Of a stretch of DNA of 64,000 nucleotides, positions 1 through 10,726 are shown in pieces. The position numbers and the translations under genes were made by a program. The notes beneath the pieces were generated by a model. The model was given only the letters and a program-made list of their open reading frames with translations, made no database searches and had not been told where the DNA came from. Within the stretch, counting starts at the first letter, position 1. The number at the start of each line of letters is the position of its first letter. The DNA is from Polymyxa betae (lineage: Eukaryota; Endomyxa; Phytomyxea; Plasmodiophorida; Plasmodiophoridae). The stretch is taken from positions 62,001 to 126,000 of the forward strand of contig RBZT01000423.1 of assembly GCA_003693705.1 (NCBI GenBank). The letters are read 5' to 3'.

Positions 1-615
1 TCCCGCGCCATTTGACGGTTGCTGTAAAAGCTCCTAAGTTTGCCAGCCCCAAACAGATTGTCGACCTTGTCGGATACGCCAGAAATTTTGGCATTCCCGA
101 ATTAACTATTTATAATACCTGCAATTGGAAGCAGGCTTTGGATGATCTCTCCGATGTTATTGGAACCAACGTTTTGATTATAAGCGAAAACGAATCAGTT
201 CACATCGACCACGATGGAGTTGTTGCAATTGTAGATACGGTGTCTATCAGCGACCAGTTCGTTCTAAGAATGATTCCTTTTGATTACGAGCAAAGGTCCG
301 GCCTGAAAGATTTCCTTGTTGACAATCCTGAGCCTAACAAAACTATTCGAGGTGTGCTCGGAGAATATTGATTCAGATAGAATGCTGAGATTGTCCTTAG
401 ATAAATGGCAATTGCATAATAATGGTCTGCCTGATCTGGTATTAATCTGTGACGGTGCCGTTGCCTTCAACAGTATTTCTCTCTCTGGATTTCCATCATG
501 GCTACTAAAGACAGCTGAACTCGGTTCTCTGCCAGATCTTGACACTGTACGGAAAGGACATCTATACCGCGAGCTTGTAAAATATTCCAAATCGACACAG
601 AAATTTGGCCATTAA
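1..615 (+). CDS. NUS1-like cis-prenyltransferase accessory subunit, 3' part
   Basis: The window opens inside this gene, with the reading frame already open (PRHLTVAVKAPKF). Two blocks join across an intron at about 296-380 (85 nt, donor AG|GTCC, acceptor GATAG), which repairs the frame. The first block resembles the start of the NUS1/Nogo-B receptor prenyltransferase fold. The second ends PSWLLKTAELGSLPDL then QKFGH, which parallels the NUS1 C-terminus and its RxG-type tail. In the known family this subunit pairs with dehydrodolichyl diphosphate synthase at the ER membrane to make dolichol precursors. No membrane helices are visible because the N-terminus lies outside the window. A catalytic cis-prenyltransferase is less likely, since the substrate-binding motifs are weak. 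Confidence 0.72.
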
Positions 616-648
616 GTTTAGGCAAACAAAAAATAATCTTTCTTTTGT

Positions 649-1498
649 TTAGTCAGTATTATGATGCTTGATATTGTTAATGGAATAAGAACATAGGATC
701 ACGCTTAAATTTGACCTATTTTTGATTAGCGAACGGCAGCTCTTTACTATGAGACTACCAACCTCAAATTTGGCAAGCCACCTGTCAATAGCATCGGGCG
801 GGACTTGTAGTGTATTTCTTAGAGGATCGAGGCTAAATGAACCAATAAAAGTGCAAAGGTCGCGAGCAATGGCAACTGCTAAAGTCGCATGGGTCGCTGC
901 TCTTTGCTCCTACCAGAAACGGTTTATAGAAGGTGCCTAAGTTTGAAGAAAATTCTACCTCGGCTTTCTCGTTAAGATTATTGATAAACTGCTCGGTTTC
1001 TATCGAAATTCCGATAACAATTTCCATGGGATCTCCAGCTGTGCAATACCAATTGGGTACGCAAGCTAGCTGTGCAGTCGAAACTTACATCGACTGATAG
1101 AGGAAGTTACTGCAACAGATGTAGAAGGTCTTAATGGACTGACACTACCGACGAAAGTATAATCGGTGATGGGAGCTTGCGCCAACTATAATAATTTAAC
1201 TTTCAACGTCTCGATGGAAGCCACATTTACCTGAACGTTAGCGTATATTGCCAAACCGTGACCGATAGGTATCATGTCTGATCGAAGAAGGCAAATCGCA
1301 ACTGTTCTGTTTACCATAATTAGAACCAAGAGACTACAGCGAATAGAGCTAGTACGCAGCGATGATTTACCCGAGCTCTTTTGTGGTAATCGACGGTGGC
1401 AACGGAATTCGACAAACAGCGGTCGTAGGTCCCGAGCTTTCAAAATGAGTCTGCAGTGGCAGACCAGGTACGACCACAGCTATGAGATTATCAGCCAT
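649..1498 (-). CDS. Hikeshi/OPI10 family Hsp70 nuclear import carrier
   Basis: Read on the minus strand from an ATG at 1498, the first exon gives MADNLIAVVVPGLPLQTHFE and then an intron starting at 1370. Later exons give IPIGHGLAIYANVQ, FVGSVSPLRPSTSVAV, IGISIETEQFINNL and VPPDAIDRWLAKFE. Order and spacing match Hikeshi: an N-terminal beta-rich domain, an FVxxxSPxKPS-like core, and a C-terminal helix ending near a conserved W. The known family carries Hsp70 into the nucleus during heat stress. There are at least four short introns, and one acceptor near 1350 has two in-frame options. The C-terminus runs some 20 residues past the usual end, so the last exon boundary is uncertain. Confidence 0.7.
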
Positions 1499-2147
1499 AT
1501 TATCGCCGCTATGACTTGGCCAAGAGGTCTTTGAAATGATTCAACGCCTTTGAGATTGAATTAAAAACGTTCAACATCACGATTCGAAGTCAACGGCAGT
1601 CCGCGCGGAACCTTCCTGATTCCATGTTGAACGTGATTTCGTCAAAGGAGTGAAAGGACAACCCTGCATTTCACAATAATAAAAACATCGATTTCATGGT
1701 TCTATTTCGCTGGAAAAGACGGTATCTGATCGCAAATCGCATCTAGACAAGAGCACTGAGGTCCATTCCGAATAAAAGAGATAAGGCAAAGTTGACGAAT
1801 AGTAACCATGGCTTTTCATCTGAGTTTTTACTAGAGCAGTTCACGATTTTCATCTTGCATCGTCAGTTTTCTAAATTAATATGTAAAATTTGGAACTTTA
1901 AAAGCTGGATTCTGCTGTCTGTTATTCAAGGGGTCCACAACCATTGCGCAATTTTTAAAGTCACGGACAAAAGAATTCACCTTTTTTACAAGGAATTGTG
2001 TTTTTTTTTTTTATTTCGGAAACTCGATTCTACGTTTATGAAGCTATCAAAACCAATCATTTATAAATGCCAACAATTTTCCACTATCCCACTCTTAGAC
2101 CACCCTGACTGGTTAGCCGATCGGGCTTGCTTAATCTCTTGCCGATC

Positions 2148-2529
2148 ATGGGACGGTCAAAAGCTGCCAAAAGACGACAGATCAAGTTACGACAGCAGCA
2201 GACATTGACTAAATGGTCTGTGTTAATGCTTAATGGAGAGGCATCTGCAGCAGCAGGTTTCTTGTTTTCATGTGAACCATAAATAACTTATATGTGGCGA
2301 AGAAGTCGGCATGACCGAGTTTTGGGCAAAAGATGCTATAGCCGCAGCAAAAAAAGTTTTTCGTCAGTCCAAAGCGGCATCCAAAATCACTATAGCTTCA
2401 TCCGAAGGACAAAAATTTGAGTTTGACGTGACTGCTTTTTCGTTAACTCAAGAACGGAAACGAACAGAGTTCCGAAGACGTTCGGGTCTTACTAAGCTGG
2501 ATCAAGCTATGGAATTACTGGAACTTTGA
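2148..2529 (+). CDS. Possible small basic protein, two exons, unrecognised
   Basis: An ATG at 2148 opens a very basic stretch (MGRSKAAKRRQIKLRQQQ), and a second open block from 2311 ends at 2529 with LTKLDQAMELLEL. An intron between about 2205 and 2305 could join them, but I found no donor-acceptor pair that fits the frame cleanly. The basic N-terminus suggests a nuclear or nucleolar protein. The stretch 1499-2147 upstream holds only AT-rich sequence and a poor open frame, and I see no gene there. It may instead be two unrelated open frames. Confidence 0.25.
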
Positions 2530-2696
2530 TTTTTAACCTCAAAATTTCATCATTCTTAATATTTATGCAATGCCATTGGCACTTGATTAAATTTATAGCA
2601 AGTATCATAATAGTACGGTAACGCGTTGGAAGTTGAATCGGCCCAAAAGGCAGCGAGTATTTTATTAGCAAACTCTGAAAATGCAACGTCAATAAT

Positions 2697-3400
2697 TTAC
2701 TGAAAAGCAATATCAAATGACCGATAAGGAACACAGAGACATGCGATCTTACCGATTCATCAGCCCATTTGTTCTCGGCTCGCACCGCTTCTTCCTCTTC
2801 AGGGGTAAAATCACTGTAAAACAGGTAGTTGACAAAGGGTGTAACGATAGCTCACCGACTTACTTTACGATGTTGAACAATTTACGAATCTCCTCAGGTG
2901 ATTTACCCTTCAACATCGTGGCAATTTTAGCGCACGTCAGGTCAAGCATTGGCCTCACGACCATATAGTTGGCAGCCAGAATCATATCAAACAGAACGTT
3001 TTGAGGAACATCAACAAACTCGGCATCCCATGGGTCATCAGCGACCTAGGTCAAGGAAAACATGTAAACACATAAACTGAAAAACATCCAAATACTCTCA
3101 TACCTCGCGCATGTTGCTTGATTTCAAAGGTTTTTCGATATCCTTGGCAGGATTGTTATGGTGGTAACGCATATATTTGACAACCTTTTCAACGATGGCG
3201 CCGTTGACGTGCAGTAGCGGGAACTCAGTCGCCTCCTTGTCCGTCTCTGTCAGTTTCTTGATCAGGTCGGACTGCATCAGGACGCTGCGCTCGACTTCGA
3301 ATCGCTGTCCGTCTTTCGAAACCAGCGTCAAGGTGACGTCGGCAATGTCCTCATCAAGGCCCTTAATATCGTCACTGATGATACCCTTCTCTTCGGCCAT
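2697..3400 (-). CDS. SKP1: SKP1, SCF ubiquitin ligase adaptor
   Basis: Four coding blocks join cleanly: ATG at 3400, then introns at 3046-3103, 2814-2863 (phase 2, splitting the Asn of [12 protein letters not shown]) and 2700-2752. The product has the BTB/POZ fold of SKP1, followed by the F-box-binding tail DPWDAEF...[17 protein letters not shown], and ends ENKWADES. This matches the family from end to end. SKP1 links Cullin-1 to F-box proteins in SCF E3 ligases in cytosol and nucleus. The third intron lies immediately before the stop codon: the last exon contributes only TAA at 2697-2699. The next gene (SCP phosphatase) is divergent, with about 315 bases between the two starts. Confidence 0.95.
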
Positions 3401-3715
3401 TTTGAAGTAATACTACAGATATGAGACAGTTGAAAATATGGCAGGAGGCCGTGCTATAAATCGGTCCACCTCACCGACTCACGCAATTCCAATTTCTACA
3501 ATTTAGGGTTCGATACAGTATGTGTTACGTATATGTATTGGACTGTCATCTTCTCCCTCATGAATGTATGTATATACAGTATGCGGTGCTGACATGTTTG
3601 TTCAAATTCTCAGCAATCCAGGGTTCTGCCGTTTACAAGTAAACGTCACTTCACAGACGTCGCACATACCTAGATCATCCTGCACAGTCATGAAAGACAT
3701 CAATTGGTCTCTAGA
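3401..3715. other. Divergent intergenic region, SKP1 / SCP phosphatase
   Basis: This 315-base gap separates two divergently transcribed genes and presumably holds both promoters. I see AT-rich tracts (for example around 3560-3600) but no element I could call with confidence. Confidence 0.4.
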
Positions 3716-4776
3716 ATGAAGAAAGTTGATAAAAACGTCTTTATTAGCGATAGCGATACAAAACATATGCCTGGTTTCAGTAAAGATCCACTTCTCTCCT
3801 TTACATCCACTTCAAAGCAGCGATCGTGGTCCCAAAAACTCAGTGGGTTTTTCGGATGTGTTCATTCTGCGCTCGTCGACGATAATCGAATTAAACATCA
3901 CAAACAAGATACCATTGTAATGCCAATTATAGTGTTTATTTTTAGCTAAATATTGCAGCAGAATATTAACGTGTATTTACCAAAACTACCAAACAGTCGG
4001 CGAAGAACCTTAATTCTTGATTTGGATGAGACATTAGTTCACAGCTCTTTTGTTCCTATACGAAACTATGATATCCTCATTTCTGTCGAAATAACGGGTC
4101 GTCTTCAAAATGTCTATGTTAAGAAGCGCCCTCACGTCGATGAATTTCTGTCTCGAGTCAAGGATCTGTATGAAGTGGTCATTTTCACTGCCAGTTTGCC
4201 TGTGGTTAGTTTTAATATCTTTTTTCCAACTTCCACTAATGCTGTGGCAGTATGCTGATCCAGTTATAACCCAGCTTGACGGAAATAGAGTGGTAAGGAA
4301 ACGTTTTTGACCCAGTTAAGGAAAAATGACATTGAGTGCAGGTTTCCTATCGCTTATTTCGGCAGCATTGTATTCGGACGGAAACAGGATACGTCAAAGA
4401 TCTGAGTTATCTAGGCAGAGACCTAGACGATACGGTAATTGTAGATAATAGTCCTCAATCATATTCACGACAACCTAACAACGCTGTCCCTATTTCTTCA
4501 TGGTTCGGTGACAGCGAATCAGATCGCACATTAATTGATATTGTAAAACAGTAATCGTCCATATCGCGAAAACTAACCTTGTGGAAGGTATTACCTGTAC
4601 TTGAAGAAATCGCCAATCACAAAGGGAGTGTCTATGAATGCACGAGACGCTTCTCTTTATCAAGTGCAACAGATATCAGTTGGTTCACCGATCAGGAAGG
4701 CAAGCTGAACCTTGACAAAGAAGATGATAAAATAATCGCTTCCATGCTGTCCCCAGCTGCGCTTAAGAATCAATAA
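3716..4776 (+). CDS. SCP/Psr1-type CTD-like protein phosphatase (HAD family)
   Basis: Five exons (3716-3916, 3959-4204, 4251-4292, 4342-4542, 4588-4776) join in phase 0. The catalytic HAD motif is [13 protein letters not shown] (DxDxT). It is followed by [35 protein letters not shown] and VDNSPQSY, and then by [10 protein letters not shown]. This is the full FCP1-homology domain, closest in wording to yeast Psr1/Psr2 and animal small CTD phosphatases rather than Dullard/Nem1. The first about 80 residues are polar and unrecognised, while the C-terminus extends past the domain by about 50 residues. The likely role is removal of phosphate from Ser/Thr, with the substrate not predictable here. 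The acceptor before the last exon (GGAAG) is weak but keeps the frame and restores the usual LPVLEEI helix. Confidence 0.9.
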
Positions 4777-4879
4777 CATAACCATATTAGCTTTAAATCC
4801 CATTTGTTAGACAATGGAAAGCGATATTTTGGCACGCGTCATGATTGTCATTTGAGCATCTCCGATTCAAAGCGACGTG

Positions 4880-7800
4880 ATGGAAATCATCAAGTCAAAA
4901 GTAATCGGTGTCAATGACCTGGTATTGCTTCACAATGCCAATGAAGAGCAAGTCGTCTCGAATTTACAGCAGCGTTATGCCGCTGATTACATCTATGTAT
5001 GTATCAATAACATTATATCATTCTCTTGCTTTGGCGATATATATTATTAGCTCACTCACTCACATACATGTCTGAACGGAGAAGAGTTACTTCTTTCTCC
5101 GATATTATTCCACTTGCATCGAGTGTTTCGCATCTAAGCTGCTATACAGACTAATATCGGGCCGGTTTTGATCGCTTTAAATCCATTTAAGCAGATTCCT
5201 GGCATTTATACAGATGCCGTTATCAGGAAGTACAAAGGTAACTGTCAAATCACGATGAGTAGAGATTGTATGGGTTCTCACAAAACAGTTCAGGACGAAA
5301 CGCCTTTGAGCTCGCCCCTCACGTCTATGCCTTGGCAGATCAAGCTTTGAGAAACTTAAAATCATACAAGGAAAGTCAATGTATAATAATTACAGGGGAA
5401 AGTGGCTCAGGAAAGACAGAAGTAACCTACTGTTTATCCATTTCCGTCTTTCGCTCATGCATTATCACCTTAGACATCAAAGATTGTCATGCAGTATATA
5501 GCTGCATGTACGGGTAAATCTGCCGATGTTCTTCAAGTTAAAGAGAAAATGTTAGCATCGAATCCAGTACTGGAAGCATTTGGGAATGCTAAGGTCGTTC
5601 AGAAAATTTCATGCAAAGGTTACAACGCTAATTGCGATTTAGACGCTTCGAAACGATAACTCCTCCAGATTTGGGAAATACATGAAAATTGAATTCAATA
5701 CCAGGGGTAATGAGGCCATTGTCAAATCCCGTCCTAATATATAACTTGGAATTTTAGGTGATCCAGTTGGTGGCTCAATATCCAGTTATTTACTCGAAAA
5801 AGTTCGAGTCATAGACCCCAATCCAGGCGAACGTAACTTCCACATTTTCTATCAGGTATCTATCTGATTATATAATGCATGCGGGTTTGGGATTCCTCAT
5901 TGCTTGTTATTCCAGGTTTGTGCTGGCGTCCAGGAACATACTCGTCAGCGATTTCAGATATACCAACCTGAGCAATACCAATGTTGGATCATATCTATTC
6001 CTCAATCCTTCGTGCTTACAGAGTTGCAGATCTGGCTCAATCCAAGTGCTTCACTGTTAATGGCACCGACGATGCTAAGAATTTTTCTGAGACCATTCAA
6101 GCTTTGACTGCATTAGGTGAAATAGATGTCATACTTGCTAAAGTTTCTGAATCTGGCTACAGGTGCATCTAAGGATCAGATTGGCTCCCTGCTTAGTGTG
6201 ATATCAGCCATTTTATGGCTAGGCAATGTCACCTTCGATGAGGATCAACAAGAGCAATCATACGTTGCCGACCAGAATACGATTTATTTGGTTTCAGAGT
6301 TACTTCAAGTTGGTATCATTGGTCTCACAAATTTTGTGGTTTAAAGTCGATGCAGCTTGACGCCAACGAGTTAATAAGTGCTCTAACAACAAGGACGATT
6401 GAGACCGGTGTGGGTGCTCGTGTTGAAAGGTTTGTTAAACCTCTAACATCAAATGACGCGTGAGATCTACCTAAAACGTGAAAAATAATAATTTCATATT
6501 ATGTATCACTAGCTATATAACAAGAGACACTTTGGCCAAGGCTCTATACTCCAAAATGTTCAGTTATATTGTTAAATTGGTTAATTCCTCTTTAGCTAGA
6601 GATGCTAGATTCAACAGTGAGATTGTTCATATTGGTAATCATCAATGGCTGTCCTAAACGCGAGTAATAACATATTCAACCTTAGGATTACTTGATATCT
6701 ATGGGTTTGAAGTCTTTAAGAACAACAGCTTTGAACAGCTTTGTATCAATTTTGTTAATGAAAGACTTCAGCAAGTGTTCATTGAGCAAACCCTACGAGC
6801 TGAACAGGAAGAATACCAAACTGAAGGAATCCCCTGGCAGGTCTGTTACATAATTTACACATTACTTAGAACATATTTATAATTATGTTTTAATCTACGC
6901 TCAGACTATTCAATTCTATGATAACAAGCCTTGCTGTGAAGTTATCGAAGGCAAACCAGGTGTTTTCTCTATTTTAGATGATGCATGCAATACTGCAAAG
7001 GGTGATGCCGGTTTCTTATCTGACATCAACTCGTATTTTTCTGGAAACAACTTCATCTGGTGTGGTCATTGTGCTGAATAATTTGATGGATTTAACGAAA
7101 CATTCTTCAGGTGCTCGAATGGAAGGGAGTTTGTAATTGCCCATTTTGCTGGGAATGTTTCATACTCTGCCCAGAATTTTACTGCTAAAAACAAAGACCA
7201 ACTTTTTGATGATCTCATTCAGTGTATTCAACGGTCAGCACTCACTTTCAGATTGCATCTCAAAGTGATTTTTCAATATCAGGAGCTCAGCCTCATTCGT
7301 CCAAGATCACGATTGGGATAAAATTGAAACCGCAAAAGGGCAGAAGAAGAAACCACCCACAGTTGGAATGTTAGCATAACATTGCATAGGACTCTTGCTT
7401 GTTACTGAATACGTTGCAGGATTTTCAAAGGCCAAGTCATTGAGCTGATGAAAGAGCTGGGCCGATGCATTCCACATTATTGTAGATGCATAAAACCAAA
7501 CGAAACTAAGCGAGCTAAAGAATTTGATGTCGATTATACCAGGAGTCAAGTTCAGGTATAATCCTGTAGACGTTGTTTGTGTGCTTGGATAAAGTTTGCT
7601 TCCAGTATCTCGGACTCGTGGAAAATATTCGTGTTCGGCAGGCAGGTTATGCACAGAAATATTCTTATGACAAATTTGTTGGTCGATATGGTCAGAAGAT
7701 TGAAATTATTTGGAATCGAAACTGATTCTGTATAGCGTTAATATGCCCGGCGATCTGGAACGCACGAAGATCAGGCTCTCTGAACGATAAGCAGAGGGCA

Positions 7801-10400
7801 ACATCTGCCATATTGCACTACATAAAGTGGACAAAAGGTTTTGCTGATTTTCATTTGTTAGAGAATGTTATTTAGAATCTGCTTCAGGGGAACAATTTGC
7901 CTTGGGGCACACGAAGCTGTTTATTCGCTTCGCCAAGTCGGTTATCGAATTGGAAACTCAGCGTGATGCATTGATAAATAGGGCTGCTTTAATTATACAG
8001 CGAGCATTCAAGCGATTTTCAAATCAAAGAAAATCTCTTGAAAACGCCTGGGACTGCTATAGTGTATTGAAGACGTTGCCTCTTTTTTTGCTGTTAACTT
8101 CATTTTTTGTAGACATTTGCTCAGAGGAAAGAGAGACGTCGAGCTTCTGTCAATAGATTCCATAAAGGCGACTATATCAATCTGTGTCTGAATTTGGAGG
8201 TCAGAGATCTTTTCAAAGATGAAGGGATCATATTTGCAGATAGGACGCTTGATATTGGTTTAAAAGGTACGACACTATTCAAGTCAAAATATGTTATTGA
8301 TCTCGATTTCCAAAGGAAAACGTGGTTTACTTAAGCGTTTTAAAAACGCGATTCTCAAGAAATCTGAAGTGATCCGAACAAATAAGTTTATTGTCTTAAC
8401 GAACAATTCTCTGGTGAGCGCTTCGTAGTTGTTCGCAGATGACATCTAATTTGGCAACAGTATTGCCTCTCTATGACGCCTCCATCAGAGGTTACCGGTT
8501 TCACTCAAAGAATGGTTGTCGACTGGCGCCTTGACTTACAATCTATTGCTTCCATTATCATGAGCCCATACAGTGACAATGTTTACATAATCGAGTCGCA
8601 TGCTGGAGTTCCGATTATGCAGAGGTATCCAGGCTTTAATGTTGTATTCGGGGAATGATATCCATTCATCTATAGTTGTCGAAGAAAAACTGAACTCGTG
8701 GGACTGACGCTTCGTCAGATAAAAAACATCATTGGAGCTTCACCACCCTTGCAAATTCTTGCTACTTATCCGATGCCAGTTATGTATAAAAACCGGAAAT
8801 CAACTCTACAGGTCAATTTTTGTCAGATTCAGGGTAAATTGCATTGTAGATATCGTTTTGAAAACCTAAACTCCTGGTTTCAAATAGACCAAAATGCAGA
8901 AGAGCAACTATACGTTGATAATGATAAGATCGAGATTCGAATTGGGAGAGGTATTCCTAGGACCCAGTTCCCGGCTCCAGTCAAGCCTAGGGTAAGGAAA
9001 GACTTTAAGCAAAGCGTCTCATGACTGATCCTCTTAAATGGCAGGAACTCGACAGATCGATAGCAGTCAGAGATCGAATTCAGGCACTTTATGATTATGC
9101 TGGTAACGGCATCGATGAGCTCACGTTCAAAGTAAGAGAAGCTCATAACGCCACCTCATCATTATTTTAAATTCTGTTAGACTGGCGACATCATGTACTT
9201 GATCAGTGACGAAGGTGACGGATGGATGAAAGCTGATCTTAATGGACAGAGCGGGTTTGTTCCTGCCAATTATGTTCAAGCAATTCAAAGAAATCAGCGA
9301 ACACAAGGTCAGTCAGAGACATAAATTCACCTCTTTAAACAGGTTAAAGACTTCTTCAGATACCTCCAACAATAGAAAGGAAGAGAAACAATATGGAGTT
9401 GCAGCTGGTCCAGTTTCTGAAGAGGTATAGTACGAAAGTAGTCGTAATTTGTTTTATGCTTGAAAGTTTAAGCTTTGATTTATAGAACGCCACTGCAGAT
9501 CAGCAGGAAAATATGGCGAGAAATCGCCCTGCTGGGAATTATAACAAGCAATCACAGATAGCAGATTCATATGCTGGAAATGATAACAAGGCGCAGTACA
9601 AGAATTCTGCTTCCAAATTTAACACTGAAAATACGGCGGTGAAAAGGAATTTTGAGAGCCCTACCTCGAATCGTAATCCTCAATTTATCAACAAGAAGAA
9701 CCAGGAAGATCACGATGGCGCCGATAAAGCTCAGAAGTTTAATGCCAAACAGAACTCTCCTGGTTATCAAGTTAATGATCAACAACACCGTCCAGTACAG
9801 GACAGATTACCTGATAAAAGGGTTCGAAATCAAAGTAAGTTTTTCAATGAATTGTGAGACACGAAGATAATCCAATTGCAGGTAAAACGAACAATACAAG
9901 CTTGCAGAATCAGGTGCAGGGAAAGGGATCAACTCGAACAGGTCAGCAGATATCAGCGACAAACACAAATAGTCATGTAAGCATCAGCATGTTTGAGACC
10001 AAATTTCGCTCGCTAACAATCTGTTAAGTCGAGCGGCTATCAAACTGGTGCGAAGTCGTATGCAGCAACTGTAGGATGCTAATCTTGTCTCTTTTCATGC
10101 ATGAAATAACTGCAACATCGTAGGAAACCTCCAGGCAATCATCTCAAACACGGACAAAAGACAACAGGCAACAGAAGAATGATTATATTAGTATGTTGGT
10201 TATTCCGAAATCCAGACATATAATAATGTCCATTCAGACGATCATGAAGCTGAGCAAGAATCTAAATGGCAACCATACTTTGACGGTATTGTTTCAGAAA
10301 CCCGCAACAAAATCCTGACTTTTAAATTGCAGATGCTTCAAACGCCTACTATTGGTACAACTCAGAGACGGGTGAATCTTGTTGGGAAAAGCCAAAATAA
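4880..10400 (+). CDS. Class I myosin: motor, IQ, TH1, SH3, polar linker, WW
   Basis: An ATG at 4880 opens the motor ([12 protein letters not shown]), and about two dozen short introns follow. Visible motor landmarks are the P-loop GESGSGKTE (about 5394-5420), [17 protein letters not shown] (switch I), [20 protein letters not shown] (relay), CIKPNETK and one IQ-type helix ([11 protein letters not shown]). A TH1 lipid-binding tail ends [15 protein letters not shown]. The SH3 domain spans 9045-9300 ([24 protein letters not shown]). An N/Q/K-rich linker follows (9340-10230). The last two exons (10238-10285, 10333-10400) encode [20 protein letters not shown] and a terminal CWEKPK, a WW domain. The order motor-TH1-SH3 is the amoeboid/fungal long-tailed myosin I that acts with Arp2/3 actin at membranes. 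I saw no lesion; every apparent frame break is removed by a plausible intron. Confidence 0.93.
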
Positions 10401-10726
10401 ACCAGTCGATTTTAATGATGGCCCTCTGTATCTCTAAGCAGAGGTAACCTTGTTAAGGGATATTGAAAGTGTTAGGTAATTGCAGTAACGATTGATTGGT
10501 GGGAAGTGATGGCTCGAAAGTGTGTCTACAGACCCCGTGGCCTGAACCCGCAGGCCGCAAGCCCGCACCTATGTAATGATTGGTCCAAGTTGTGCGCTGA
10601 TAGAGCCCACTTATTAATGTGGCAGGATCTGCACCGGATCGTTCCGGTGAATGACGGGTGCGAGATCACCCGGACCGATTAAGGCGGAACGGCGTCCGAG
10701 TGGCCCTCATTGTGAAATGCACTCCG
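10401..10726. other. Intergenic region with GC-rich hairpin
   Basis: This gap between the myosin stop and the next ATG contains a perfect 6-bp inverted repeat, GGCCTG (10539-10544) and CAGGCC (10551-10556) around a 6-base loop, inside an unusually GC-rich 100-base patch. It could be 5' leader structure of the downstream gene. No RNA family is recognised. Confidence 0.35.

Noticed and set aside
1792-2208. 139-codon open frame on the plus strand
   Set aside because: No ATG start, AT-rich, poly-Phe from a T-run, no domain and no splice partners.
5266-5517. Frame-broken myosin motor as evidence for a pseudogene
   Set aside because: Every apparent break in the motor is removed by a short GT...AG intron, and all motifs appear in order without internal stops.
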